Source of the DNA: Burkholderia sp. SRS-46
Lineage (GTDB): Bacteria; Pseudomonadota; Gammaproteobacteria; Burkholderiales; Burkholderiaceae
Reading direction: 5' to 3'
NCBI RefSeq assembly: GCF_004343775.1
Contig: NZ_PTXL01000001.1
Coordinates: 806,001-870,000, forward strand
DNA length: 64,000 nucleotides
Made by a program: the position numbers and the translations under genes. The notes beneath the pieces were generated by a model. That model was not told the origin of the DNA. It was given only the letters and a program-made list of their open reading frames with translations, and ran no database searches. The stretch's first letter is position 1; the number at the start of each line of letters is the position of its first letter. Shown here piece by piece: positions 9,342 to 18,679 of the stretch.

Positions 9342-10268
9342 ATGACGATGAAAATTGGCTGCGCGCCCTGCTGCTGGGGCGTCGACGACGTGAAGAACCC
9401 GCACCTGCCGTCATGGCGGCACGTGCTCGCCGAAGCGTCGGAGGCCGGCTATTCCGGCATCGAGCTCGGCCCGTACGGCTATATCCCGCTGGAGCCGGAG
9501 GTCGTGCGCGCCGAGCTCGACCAGCGGCGCCTGAGCATCACCGCCGGCACGATCTTCGACGATCTCGTGTCGCCGGAGAACCTGCCGAGCCTGCTGCGGC
9601 AGACGCGCGAGATCTGCGCGCTGATCCGGCAACTGCCGCCGCTGCCGACCCAGCATGGGCAGCGCTATGCGGCGCCGTACCTGGTGGTGATGGACTGGGG
9701 CCATCCGGAGCGCGACTACGCGGCCGGCCACCCCGGCCGCGCGCCGCGGCTGAGCGACGAACGCCGGGCGGGGATGGTCGAACACATTCGGCAAATCGCG
9801 ACGATCGCGCGCGACGAGTTCGGCGTGCGCGCGGTGATCCATCCGCACGCGGGCGGCTACCTCGAGTTCGCGGACGAGATCGACCGGATCGTCGCCGACA
9901 TCCCGGCCGAAACGGCGGGCCTGTGTCTCGACACGGGCCACCTGTACTACTCGGGCATGGACCCGGAAACCTGGCTGCGCCGGCATGCGGAACGCGTCGA
10001 CTACGTTCATTTCAAGGATATCGACGCGGCCATCTACGCGCAGGTGATGGGCGAGCACATCGCGTTCTTCGCCGCCTGCGCGCGCGGCGTGATGTGCCCG
10101 ATCGGCAAGGGCGTGCTCGACTACCCGGCGATCAAGCGCGCGCTGGACGAGATCGGCTATGCCGGCTACATCACGATCGAGCAGGAGCGCGATCCGCGCA
10201 ACGCCGGCACGAGCCTGCGCGACGTGGCCGCGAGCCGCGCCTTCCTCGCGTCGGCGGGGTTCGCCTGA
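9342..10268 (+). CDS. iolE: inosose dehydratase-like TIM-barrel protein
   Basis: Probably converts scyllo-inosose to 3D-trihydroxycyclohexane-1,2-dione, the substrate of IolD. 308 aa. Begins MTMKIGCAPCCWGVDD, close to the IolE-type start, with metal-site stretches IELGPYGYIP, IHPHAGGYLEF, LCLDTGHLYYSG, VHFKDID and the terminal ITIEQERDP. The family also includes 2-keto-myo-inositol isomerases, so the reaction is inferred from resemblance and location. It sits 58 bp after iolG and 49 bp before a second Gfo/Idh/MocA gene. No strong ribosome site precedes the ATG at 9342. Confidence 0.8.
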   Translation: MTMKIGCAPCCWGVDDVKNPHLPSWRHVLAEASEAGYSGIELGPYGYIPLEPEVVRAELDQRRLSITAGTIFDDLVSPENLPSLLRQTREICALIRQLPPLPTQHGQRYAAPYLVVMDWGHPERDYAAGHPGRAPRLSDERRAGMVEHIRQIATIARDEFGVRAVIHPHAGGYLEFADEIDRIVADIPAETAGLCLDTGHLYYSGMDPETWLRRHAERVDYVHFKDIDAAIYAQVMGEHIAFFAACARGVMCPIGKGVLDYPAIKRALDEIGYAGYITIEQERDPRNAGTSLRDVAASRAFLASAGFA

Positions 10269-10317
10269 ACACGCATACGAATACGACCACGTAAAGCAAT
10301 CAAGGAACGCAATCATC

Positions 10318-11490
10318 ATGATCGACGGACAGATTCTGCTGGGCCATTCGATTCCCTGGGGCATGGTCGGCGGCGGCCTCGGCAGCCAGATCGGCTACAG
10401 CCACCGCTCGGCCGCGCTGCGCGACGGCAGCTTCCAGCTCGTCGCCGGCGCGTTCGACATCGATCCGGAGCGGGGCCGCCGCTTCGGCGTGACGCTGGGC
10501 GTGGCCGCCGAGCGCTGCTATCCCGACTACCGGACGATGTTCGAGGTCGAGGCGGGCCGCCCGGACGGCATTCGCGCGGTGTCGATCGCCACGCCGAACA
10601 ATACGCACTTCGAAATTTGCAAGGCCGCGCTGAACGCCGGGCTGCACGTGGTCTGCGAAAAGCCGCTGTGCTTCACGACCGCCGAGGCGGAGGCGCTGGC
10701 GCGCCTGTCGGTCGAGCAGCACAAGATCGTCGGCGTCGCGTATGGCTACTCGGGGCACCAGATGATCGAGCAGGCGCGCGAGATGATCGCGCGCGGCGAT
10801 CTCGGCGAGATCCGCATCGTGCAGATGCAGTTCGCGCACGGCTTCCACAGCGAAGGCGTCGAGGCCGCGAGCCCGGCCGCTCGCTGGCGCGTGGATCCGA
10901 AGTTCGCGGGGCCGAGCTACGTGCTTGGCGATATTGGCACGCATCCGCTGTACATCTCCGAGGTGATGGCGCCGGAGCTGAAGATCCGGCGGCTGATGTG
11001 CTCGCGGCAGAGTTTCGTGAAGAGCCGCGCGCCGCTCGAGGACAACGCGTTCACGATCATGGAATACGACACCGGCGCGATCGGCTACGTGTGGTCGAGC
11101 GCGGTGAACGCCGGCTCGATGCACAGCCAGAAGGTGCGCGTGATCGGCTCGAAGGCGAGCGTCGAGTGGTGGGACGAGCATCCGAACCAGCTGCGCTACG
11201 AAATCCAGGGGCAGCCGGCACAGGTGCTCGATCGCGGGATGGGCTACCTGCATCCGCAGGCGCTGCATGACGACCGCATCGGCGCCGGGCATCCGGAAGG
11301 CCTGTTCGAGGCCTGGTCGAACCTGTACAGCCGCTTCGCGCGCGCGATGGACGCGACCGACCGGCGCGACGCGGCGGCGCTGAAGGGGATTCGCTACCCG
11401 GACGTGCATGCCGGCGTCGAAGGTGTGCGCTGGGTCGAGAACTGCGTGCGCTCGGCCGACGAAGGCGGCGTCTGGGTCGACTATCGCTGA
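10318..11490 (+). CDS. second Gfo/Idh/MocA-family dehydrogenase
   Basis: NAD(P)-dependent oxidoreductase of 390 aa, longer than IolG and with a different start (HSIPWGMVGGGLGSQIGYSH). The EKP motif is at residues 114-116, and Asp205/His209 in GDIGTH form the probable catalytic pair. Long members of this subgroup in inositol clusters often act on scyllo-inositol or on inositol derivatives; that is an inference only. It appears to be the last gene of the rightward operon. A stem (GCGCCGGCGGG / CCCACCGGCGC) lies just after the stop. AAGGA at 10303 supports the ATG at 10318. Confidence 0.85.
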   Translation: MIDGQILLGHSIPWGMVGGGLGSQIGYSHRSAALRDGSFQLVAGAFDIDPERGRRFGVTLGVAAERCYPDYRTMFEVEAGRPDGIRAVSIATPNNTHFEICKAALNAGLHVVCEKPLCFTTAEAEALARLSVEQHKIVGVAYGYSGHQMIEQAREMIARGDLGEIRIVQMQFAHGFHSEGVEAASPAARWRVDPKFAGPSYVLGDIGTHPLYISEVMAPELKIRRLMCSRQSFVKSRAPLEDNAFTIMEYDTGAIGYVWSSAVNAGSMHSQKVRVIGSKASVEWWDEHPNQLRYEIQGQPAQVLDRGMGYLHPQALHDDRIGAGHPEGLFEAWSNLYSRFARAMDATDRRDAAALKGIRYPDVHAGVEGVRWVENCVRSADEGGVWVDYR

Positions 11491-11504
11491 CCCGCGCGGT
11501 TCGC

Positions 11505-11535
11505 GCGCCGGCGGGGCGGTCCGACCCACCGGCGC
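11505..11535 (+). terminator. GC-rich hairpin after the inositol operon
   Basis: Arms GCGCCGGCGGG (11505-11515) and CCCACCGGCGC (11525-11535) pair with one mismatch around a 9-nt loop, 15 nt after the stop codon of the last dehydrogenase. Only a short CTATT follows instead of a clear T run, so termination strength is uncertain. Confidence 0.4.
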
Positions 11536-11638
11536 CTATTGGGACGTATGACGACCGCTCGCGGCACACGCGGGCGCGTCATGAAGCGCCCACGCCCGCA
11601 TCGGTAGACGCCCTAATATTGTCGGCCCGGCCCGGGCG

Positions 11639-11656
11639 TTGGAAAATAATTTCCAA
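11639..11656. promoter_or_regulatory. perfect palindromic operator upstream of the RpiR-type regulator
   Basis: TTGGAAAATAATTTCCAA has 7-bp perfect arms (TTGGAAA / TTTCCAA) around 4 bp. It lies in the 338-bp gap between the last dehydrogenase gene and the regulator gene. The core GGAAA-N4-TTTCC recurs twice, each time with one mismatch, in the iolC/transporter divergent promoter. Autoregulation is the simplest reading. A TACAAT -10-like element lies at 11734-11739. Apart from this site and the hairpin at 11505-11535, I see nothing else in the gap. Confidence 0.6.
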
Positions 11657-11828
11657 ACGTGTCGCGCAGCGCAACGCAGGTGATGATCGAGCGCGTGGGA
11701 GCGGCACCGCGGCGACGCTGTCTTCGCAACGGTTACAATCCGCCACCACGCATGTGTCCAGCCGAGCCCCGGGCCGGATCCTCCGCCGCAGCAGGCGGGC
11801 GCCGGGACTGTCAACTTCGCGCCATCCG

Positions 11829-12719
11829 ATGAGTTCATCCGAGAAACCTCCCGCCACCGTCGAGCAGTTCCTGCAGCGTCTGACGCAGGAATACGACGGG
11901 CTGAGCAATCGCCTGAAGGTGATCGCGCGCCATGTCGAGACGCAGCGGGACCAGCTTGGCCTCGAAGGCATCCAGTCGCTCGCCGAACAATGCGGGGTGC
12001 AGCCGTCCGCGGTGGTGCGCTTCGCGAAGCATTTCGGCTTCTCCGGGTTTTCGGAAATGCAGCGGCTGTTCCGCGACGGGCTCGCGCAGCAGATCGCGCC
12101 GGGGCGCGCCTACAACCTGCGGCTGCGCGACGTGATCGAGTCGGGCTCGTCGAGCCTGCAGCCCGGGCAGATCGTCGACGAGTTCATCAAGGGCAGCATC
12201 GCCGGCATGCAGCAGCTGCACCAGACGCTGGATCCGAAGGCGTTCGCGCAGGCCGTGGACATGCTGGCGGAAACCCAGGCGATCTGGATCGCCGGCTCCC
12301 GGCGCGCGTTTCCGATTGCCGTGTACCTTGATTACGCGCTGCAGCACACCGACAAGCGCGTCGGGCTGTTCAGCGCGCTCGGCAGCATGCAGCTCGGGCA
12401 GATCCGCTCGGTGCGGGCCGGCGACGTGCTGATCGCGATTTCGTTCATGCCGTATGCGGAAGAGACGGTGCAGGTCGCGCAGGAGGCCGCGCAGCGCGGC
12501 GCGCGCGTGATCGCGATCACCGACAGCCGCATGAGCCCGCTCGCGCGCGACGCGGAGGCGACGCTGGTGGTGCAGGACAGCGCAACGTTCGGCTTTCGGG
12601 CGCTGACCGCGACGATGGGCCTCGCGCAGAGCCTGTTCGTCGCGCTCGCGTACCGGCTCGAACTGTCGTATCTGCCGACCACGCCCGGCGGCTCGCGCGA
12701 TACGAAAGCGACGACCTGA
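11829..12719 (+). CDS. RpiR/MurR-family transcriptional regulator (IolR-like)
   Basis: Sugar-responsive regulator, 296 aa. An N-terminal HTH_6 domain (about residues 10-85; LAEQCGVQPSAVVRFAKHFGFSGFSEMQ) is followed by a SIS phosphosugar-binding domain (about 125-270; IWIAGSRRAFPIAVYL, VLIAISFMPYAEETVQVAQ, VIAITDSRMSPL). The reading frame is open upstream to 11619, but MSSSEKPPATVEQFLQRL at 11829 fits the family start. It lies between the inositol operon and iolA/mmsA, with a perfect palindrome upstream of the gene. It is the best candidate for controlling the locus through the shared GGAAA-N4-TTTCC sites. The ligand is unknown. Confidence 0.88.
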   Translation: MSSSEKPPATVEQFLQRLTQEYDGLSNRLKVIARHVETQRDQLGLEGIQSLAEQCGVQPSAVVRFAKHFGFSGFSEMQRLFRDGLAQQIAPGRAYNLRLRDVIESGSSSLQPGQIVDEFIKGSIAGMQQLHQTLDPKAFAQAVDMLAETQAIWIAGSRRAFPIAVYLDYALQHTDKRVGLFSALGSMQLGQIRSVRAGDVLIAISFMPYAEETVQVAQEAAQRGARVIAITDSRMSPLARDAEATLVVQDSATFGFRALTATMGLAQSLFVALAYRLELSYLPTTPGGSRDTKATT

Positions 12720-12720
12720 G

Positions 12721-12802
12721 CGGCCGCGCGGCCGCGCGTCCGGGCCAGGCCGAAGCCCGGCACCCGGCACGACCGTGCGATACCCCGGCGCGGCGCGCCG
12801 GG
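12721..12802. repeat. GC-rich inverted repeats between convergent regulator and iolA/mmsA
   Basis: Three hairpins lie in this convergent gap: CGGCCGCGCGGCCG (12721-12734), CCGGGC/GCCCGG (12740-12760) and CCCGGCGCG/CGCGCCGGG (12784-12802). None is followed by a T run on either strand, so they may act only as RNA 3'-end stabilisers or weak terminators. Confidence 0.35.
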
Positions 12803-12809
12803 CAGGGCG

Positions 12810-14330
<1,521 letters not shown>

Positions 14331-14418
14331 CGGTCTCCTCCTGGTCTGGTGGGGTGGGGGAAGCTGCAGTCTAGGCAATCGCAGGGGGGCGGAGAAGGCC
14401 GTTCAGGTTGATTCACTG

Positions 14419-14432
14419 TTCAGAATTCTGAA
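14419..14432. promoter_or_regulatory. perfect palindrome in the mmsA / LysR divergent promoter
   Basis: TTCAGAATTCTGAA is a perfect 14-bp palindrome that ends 10 bp before the LysR start codon and lies about 90 bp upstream of mmsA. It contains a T-N11-A spacing as in LysR boxes. Probable binding site of the adjacent LysR protein. Confidence 0.5.
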
Positions 14433-14442
14433 TAATCGATGC

Positions 14443-15378
14443 ATGAATCAGCAAAATGTCCAGGCGCTCTGGCCGCACATCCATTCGCTGACGGTGCTCG
14501 CCGCGAGCGGCAGCTTCACGGCCGCCGCGCAGCGGCTGGGAATCAGCAAGGCCGCGATGAGCCAGCGCATCGCCGATCTCGAGAAGGCCGCGGGCGTGCC
14601 GCTCGTGCGTCGCACGACGCGCAGCGTGCGCCTCACCGAGGCCGGCCAGACCCTCGTCGACAGCACGCGCGAGGCCTTCGAAACGATCGGGCAGCACTTC
14701 GCGCGCGTGAAGGACCTGGCGGGCGAACCGCGCGGCCTGGTGCGCGTGACGGCGCCGGTCGCGCTGGGGCGGCAGCAGATCGTGCCGCGCATTCCGGACT
14801 TCATCCGGCAGTATCCGGCGGTGCGGATCGAGCTGGATCTGTCGGACCGGCTGTACTCGCTCACGCAGGAGGGCTTCGATCTGGCGATCCGCCATGCGAC
14901 CACCGCGCCGCAGACGCACGTGGCCTGGAAGCTGTGCGACACGCGCTCGCTGCTCGTCGCGAGCCGCGCGTACCTGGAGGCGCGCGGCACGCCCGCGCAT
15001 CCGGGCGAGCTGGCGGAGCACGACTGCCTGTGCTACCTGCGCGGCAGCGAGCCGGCGGCCTGGAGCTTCGAGCCGCACGACCGGCGCCGCAGCCGGGTGA
15101 GCGTGCCGGTGCGCGGCAGCTTCGCGGCCAACAACAGCGAAGCGATGCGCGAAGCCGCGCTCGGCGGGCTCGGCATCGCGCTGCTGCCGGATTTCTCCGC
15201 GCAGCGGGACATCGACGCCGGCCATCTCGTCACGTTGCTCGACGGCTGGCGCCCGTCGGGCGCGTTCGGCGACCACATCTTCGCGATCCGGCCGTACAGC
15301 CCGGTGGTGCCGAATACGGTGCGCGTGCTGGTGCGCTACCTGCGCACGCAGCTTGCCGGCGGGTTTTCGCACGGGTGA
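14443..15378 (+). CDS. LysR-family transcriptional regulator
   Basis: 311 aa. N-terminal winged HTH (LAASGSFTAAAQRLGISKAAMSQRIADLEKAAG; residues about 12-70) followed by a periplasmic-binding-type effector domain (VRVTAPVALGRQQIVPRI onward). It resembles the CrgA/DsdC-like subgroup in which the HTH reads GISKAAMSQRI. It is divergent from mmsA across a 112-bp gap with a perfect palindrome, so regulation of mmsA, itself, or both is likely. The reading frame is open to 14308, but the ATG at 14443 gives the normal LysR N-terminus. Effector unknown. Confidence 0.88.
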   Translation: MNQQNVQALWPHIHSLTVLAASGSFTAAAQRLGISKAAMSQRIADLEKAAGVPLVRRTTRSVRLTEAGQTLVDSTREAFETIGQHFARVKDLAGEPRGLVRVTAPVALGRQQIVPRIPDFIRQYPAVRIELDLSDRLYSLTQEGFDLAIRHATTAPQTHVAWKLCDTRSLLVASRAYLEARGTPAHPGELAEHDCLCYLRGSEPAAWSFEPHDRRRSRVSVPVRGSFAANNSEAMREAALGGLGIALLPDFSAQRDIDAGHLVTLLDGWRPSGAFGDHIFAIRPYSPVVPNTVRVLVRYLRTQLAGGFSHG

Positions 15379-15488
15379 CCGCGCGGCCCCGCCCGGCGGC
15401 GACACGTGCGGCAGGCAAGGCGGTGCTGCGGTAAAATCGTCGCTTCCCCAGCGCCGCACGCGGCGCGTCATTCGAAGGTCGAAAGCCG

Positions 15489-15716
15489 ATGCAGATTCAC
15501 AAGGAAGTGGACGCGCGCGGGCTCAATTGCCCGCTGCCGATCCTGCGCGCGAAAAAAGCGCTCGCAGACATGGAAAGCGGGCAGATCCTCAAGGTGCTCG
15601 CGACCGATCCCGGTTCGCAGCGCGATTTCGCCGCGTTCGCGAAGCAGACGGGCAACGAGATCGTCGAATCGTCGACGCAGGACAAGACCTTCGTGTTCCT
15701 GATGCGCCGCCGCTGA
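15489..15716 (+). CDS. tusA: TusA/SirA-family sulfur-carrier protein
   Basis: 75-aa protein of the TusA fold, which carries persulfide sulfur on a conserved cysteine. The signature DARGLNCPLPILRAKKAL is complete, with Cys14 as the sulfur site and the following Pro-x-Pro. Members feed tRNA thiolation, molybdopterin synthesis or general sulfur trafficking; no TusBCD or TusE genes are nearby, so the exact role is open. It appears monocistronic, with a TAAAAT -10-like element at 15432-15437. Length matches the family. Confidence 0.88.
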   Translation: MQIHKEVDARGLNCPLPILRAKKALADMESGQILKVLATDPGSQRDFAAFAKQTGNEIVESSTQDKTFVFLMRRR

Positions 15717-15930
15717 GCCGTGCCGCCGCCGGCTGCCCGTCGCCGGTTGCCCGTCGCCCGGCAAGGGCGCGGCCCGTCACCTGACAATTCTTAACCCTCG
15801 CTTCGACGCGGGCTGCGTATACTGACCCGGCCGGTCGTCCACCCTCAATGGATGCGCCGGCCACGGTACGTCGATTCGAGGCGGGCACGGGGGCCATGCC
15901 TGACGCTACCGTCGTACACGGGGAAAGGAC

Positions 15931-16332
15931 ATGCCCTTTAGACCGGGGACCATTCGAAGTCCGTCCGAAACGGAATACATCGCGCCTGCGCGCGCATCGG
16001 GGGCGAGCCGCATCGAGCTCGACCCGCAACGGGACCGTCACGCGCGCGCCGCGCTCGAGGCCTATGCGGATTCGGTCGAGGCGGAGATGCCGTGGCTCGC
16101 CGAATGGCTGCGCGAAACCGCGCCGGACGACGAGCCGGGCGCCACGCATTGCGCGGCGACCGTCGAGCGCGTGTTCGACCTGGCCCATGCGTGGGCCGCG
16201 AGCCAGCCCGATTATGCGGGCGCGGCGTGGGAGCGGGTGCGCGGGCAACTGCTGCGGATGCTGCGGCAGCCGGAGCTGCGGCAGCCGGCGATGGCCGACG
16301 CGCGGCAGGCGGACGCCGAGCGGATCGACTAG
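15931..16332 (+). CDS. hypothetical protein
   Basis: 133 aa, no family recognised. The start at 15931 is supported by a strong GGGGAAAGGA ribosome site. The protein is soluble, with a charged central part (RIELDPQRDRHARAALEAYADSVE) likely helical and several Trp/Ala-rich segments (LAHAWAASQPDYAGAAWERVR). No signal peptide or membrane segment. It sits between tusA and the response-regulator operon with 214- and 277-bp gaps, so it is probably transcribed alone. The 277-bp gap to the response regulator contains an AT-rich stretch (TATATAT near 16456) that could be part of a promoter. Confidence 0.65.
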   Translation: MPFRPGTIRSPSETEYIAPARASGASRIELDPQRDRHARAALEAYADSVEAEMPWLAEWLRETAPDDEPGATHCAATVERVFDLAHAWAASQPDYAGAAWERVRGQLLRMLRQPELRQPAMADARQADAERID

Positions 16333-16609
16333 CCGCGCGGCACGCGTTTCAGGAAGGATAATTCGAAGAAAGGTCGGCAGTCCGCGCAAATTCTTGGCGA
16401 TTTTCATACTACTATGGTGGAATCGCCGGTTCATCCGCGCCCCGTTTTTGAGATATATATGTCGGATCCCGCCGCTCATGCGCGCGGTGCGTCACCGGAG
16501 GCGCGACCTGCCGGCCGTGGCATGCGATGCCGGCACGCCTGCCGCAGGCGCCGCCGCGGGGAGTGCGAGGAGCTGAACTGGACGAGTGGATTTCGTTTTG
16601 CGGGGTGCT

Positions 16610-17314
16610 ATGAGAATTGCTGTACTGGATGACGATCCGGCCCAAACCGACTTCGTCAGTCAAACGCTGACGGCCGTGGGCCATACCTGCTACGCCTTCA
16701 AGGAAGGCAAGGCGCTGAAGAAGCGCCTGCAGCGCGAAACCTTCGATTTGCTGGTGCTCGACTGGAACGTGCCCGACATGTCCGGCGAGGACGTGCTGAA
16801 GTGGGTGCGCGCCAATCAGACCGAGCACAGCCTGCCGATCATCTTCATGACGAGCCGCGACGACGAAGCCGGGATCACGCAGATCCTCAACGCCGGCGCG
16901 GACGACTACGTCGTCAAGCCGGTGTCCGGCCCGATCCTGCGCGCGCGCATCGGCTCGCTGCTGCGCCGCGCGTATCCGGTCAACCCCGAGGCGGTGGTGC
17001 GCGAATTCGACCAGTTCCGCTTCGACGTGAACCTGAAGCAGGCGTACGTCGCCGACAAGCAGGTGAGCCTCACGCAGAAGGAATTCGAGCTCGCGCTGCT
17101 GCTGTTCCAGCATCTCGACCGGCCGCTGTCGCGCGCGCACATTCTCGATCTCGTGTGGAAGCAGGCGACCGACATCCCGTCGCGCACGATGGATACGCAC
17201 ATCTCGATGCTGCGCACGAAGCTCGGCCTGCGCCCGGAGAACGGCTACCGGCTTGCGCCGATCTATGGCTACGGCTACCGGCTCGAACGGGTCGGCCAGG
17301 GGGAACCGGAGTGA
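16610..17314 (+). CDS. OmpR-family response regulator
   Basis: 234 aa. Receiver domain with acidic triad Asp7-Asp8-Asp9, phospho-acceptor Asp51 (LLVLDWNVPD), Thr81/Ser82 and Lys103 (DDYVVKPV). The C-terminal winged-helix DNA-binding domain shows LTQKEFELALLLFQHL and RTMDTHISMLRTKLGL. First gene of a compact sensory operon: its stop overlaps the GTG start of the LysM-FecR gene (GTGA at 17311), and the CHASE2 kinase follows. It should be phosphorylated by that kinase. Start at ATG 16610; an upstream GTG at 16586 would add residues with no domain value. Confidence 0.92.
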   Translation: MRIAVLDDDPAQTDFVSQTLTAVGHTCYAFKEGKALKKRLQRETFDLLVLDWNVPDMSGEDVLKWVRANQTEHSLPIIFMTSRDDEAGITQILNAGADDYVVKPVSGPILRARIGSLLRRAYPVNPEAVVREFDQFRFDVNLKQAYVADKQVSLTQKEFELALLLFQHLDRPLSRAHILDLVWKQATDIPSRTMDTHISMLRTKLGLRPENGYRLAPIYGYGYRLERVGQGEPE

Positions 17315-18669
17315 GCATAGGGATTGCCCGACGCACGTCGCGCACGGCGGGTTTCGGCGCGGCGTGCCTGCTGGCCGCCGTCGTCGCGGCCCAGCCGGCG
17401 CACGCGAAGCCGCCGGCTCGCGCGGCCGGCAAGACGGTCGTCTATACGACCCGCGCCGGCGACACGCTGTACGACGTCGCCGAACGCTACCTGCAGGGCC
17501 CGGACGACTGGCAGGTGCTCGCGCAGATGAACGGCGTGCCCGCGCCGAAGCGCCTGCAGCCCGGCCTCGCGCTGAAGCTGCCGGTCGCGCGGCTGCGCAA
17601 GGAGCGGCTGTCCGCCCGCGTCGTCGCGGTGCAGGGGCCGGCCGAGCGCGGCTCGGGCGACGCCTACGCGCCGCTCGCGGTCGACGCGACGCTGACCGAA
17701 GGCGACCGCGTGCGCACCGGCGCGAACGGCTTCGTGACGCTCGAGCTCACCGACGGCACGCACATGAGCCTGCCGCCCGAAAGCCAGCTCGACCTGAAGA
17801 CGCTGCGCCGCACCGTGCTGACCGGCACGCTCGACCGCGAGTTCGAGCTGACGCGCGGCACGGTCGACAGCGAAGTCACGCACCTGAAGAAGCGCGACGA
17901 CCGCTTCCAGATCCGCTCGCCGTCGGTCGTGGCGGGCGTGCGCGGCACGCGCTTCCGGGTCAATTACGATGCCGCCGGCAAGGCGACGACGCGCGTCGAG
18001 GTGCTCGACGGCGCCGTGGGCGTCGCGCGCAGCCAGCGTCCGGCGGACGCGACGCTCGTGCCCGCGAACTACGGCAGCGTCGCGACCTCGTCGGGCGCGG
18101 TCGGCGCGCCGGTCCAGCTGCTGCCCGCGCCCGCGCTGGCGGCGCCGGCCAAGGTGCAGGACGAGCCCGACGTGGCCTTCGACGTCATGCCGCTCACGCA
18201 TGCGCGCGGCTATCACGTGCAGCTGGCGCATGACGCCGGGCTGCTCGACCCGTTCAGCGAGACCCGCGCCGACACGCCGCGCGTGGTGTTCCGAGGCGTG
18301 CCGAACGGCAATTACTTCGTGCGGATCGCCGCGCTCGACGAGAACGGCCTCGAAGGGCGGCCGCGCACCTATGCGTTCGAGCGGCGCCTGATGGGCCTCG
18401 ACGCCACCGCGACGCCCGGCGCCGGCGGCTACGAGTTCCGCTGGTCGCCGAACGGCGCGGGTGCGAGCGTGCGCTACCGCTTCGTGCTGTCGCGCTCGAA
18501 GGACCTGAGCGCGCCGCTGGTCGACCAGGTCGGCTTGAAGGCGCGGCAGATCACCGTCGCGAACCTCCCGCCGGGCGAGTATTTCTGGGCGGTGACCGTC
18601 GAGGAATTCGACGGCGGCCGTTTCTACGAGAAGACGAGTCCGGTCGGTGCGTTTACGTTGTCGCGCTGA
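17311..18669 (+). CDS. periplasmic LysM and FecR domain protein
   Basis: 452 aa, exported. A signal peptide (hydrophobic AACLLAAVVAAQPAHA) is followed by a LysM peptidoglycan-binding domain (about 42-93; VVYTTRAGDTLYDVAERYL) and a FecR domain (about 130-240; VRTGANGFVTLELTDG and VVAGVRGTRFRV). The C-terminal part looks like Fn3-type beta repeats. The GTG start overlaps the preceding stop codon, indicating translational coupling. Such FecR proteins often pair with CHASE2 sensors, as here, and may present a cell-wall-anchored partner to the kinase's outer domain; that interaction is inferred. No FecI-type sigma factor or FecA receptor is near. Confidence 0.88.
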   Translation: MSIGIARRTSRTAGFGAACLLAAVVAAQPAHAKPPARAAGKTVVYTTRAGDTLYDVAERYLQGPDDWQVLAQMNGVPAPKRLQPGLALKLPVARLRKERLSARVVAVQGPAERGSGDAYAPLAVDATLTEGDRVRTGANGFVTLELTDGTHMSLPPESQLDLKTLRRTVLTGTLDREFELTRGTVDSEVTHLKKRDDRFQIRSPSVVAGVRGTRFRVNYDAAGKATTRVEVLDGAVGVARSQRPADATLVPANYGSVATSSGAVGAPVQLLPAPALAAPAKVQDEPDVAFDVMPLTHARGYHVQLAHDAGLLDPFSETRADTPRVVFRGVPNGNYFVRIAALDENGLEGRPRTYAFERRLMGLDATATPGAGGYEFRWSPNGAGASVRYRFVLSRSKDLSAPLVDQVGLKARQITVANLPPGEYFWAVTVEEFDGGRFYEKTSPVGAFTLSR

Positions 18670-18679
18670 CCCGCGGCGC

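Noticed and set aside
16414-16632. 72-residue frame upstream of the response regulator
   Set aside because: Runs into the regulator start in another frame, Arg/Cys-rich, no ribosome site.
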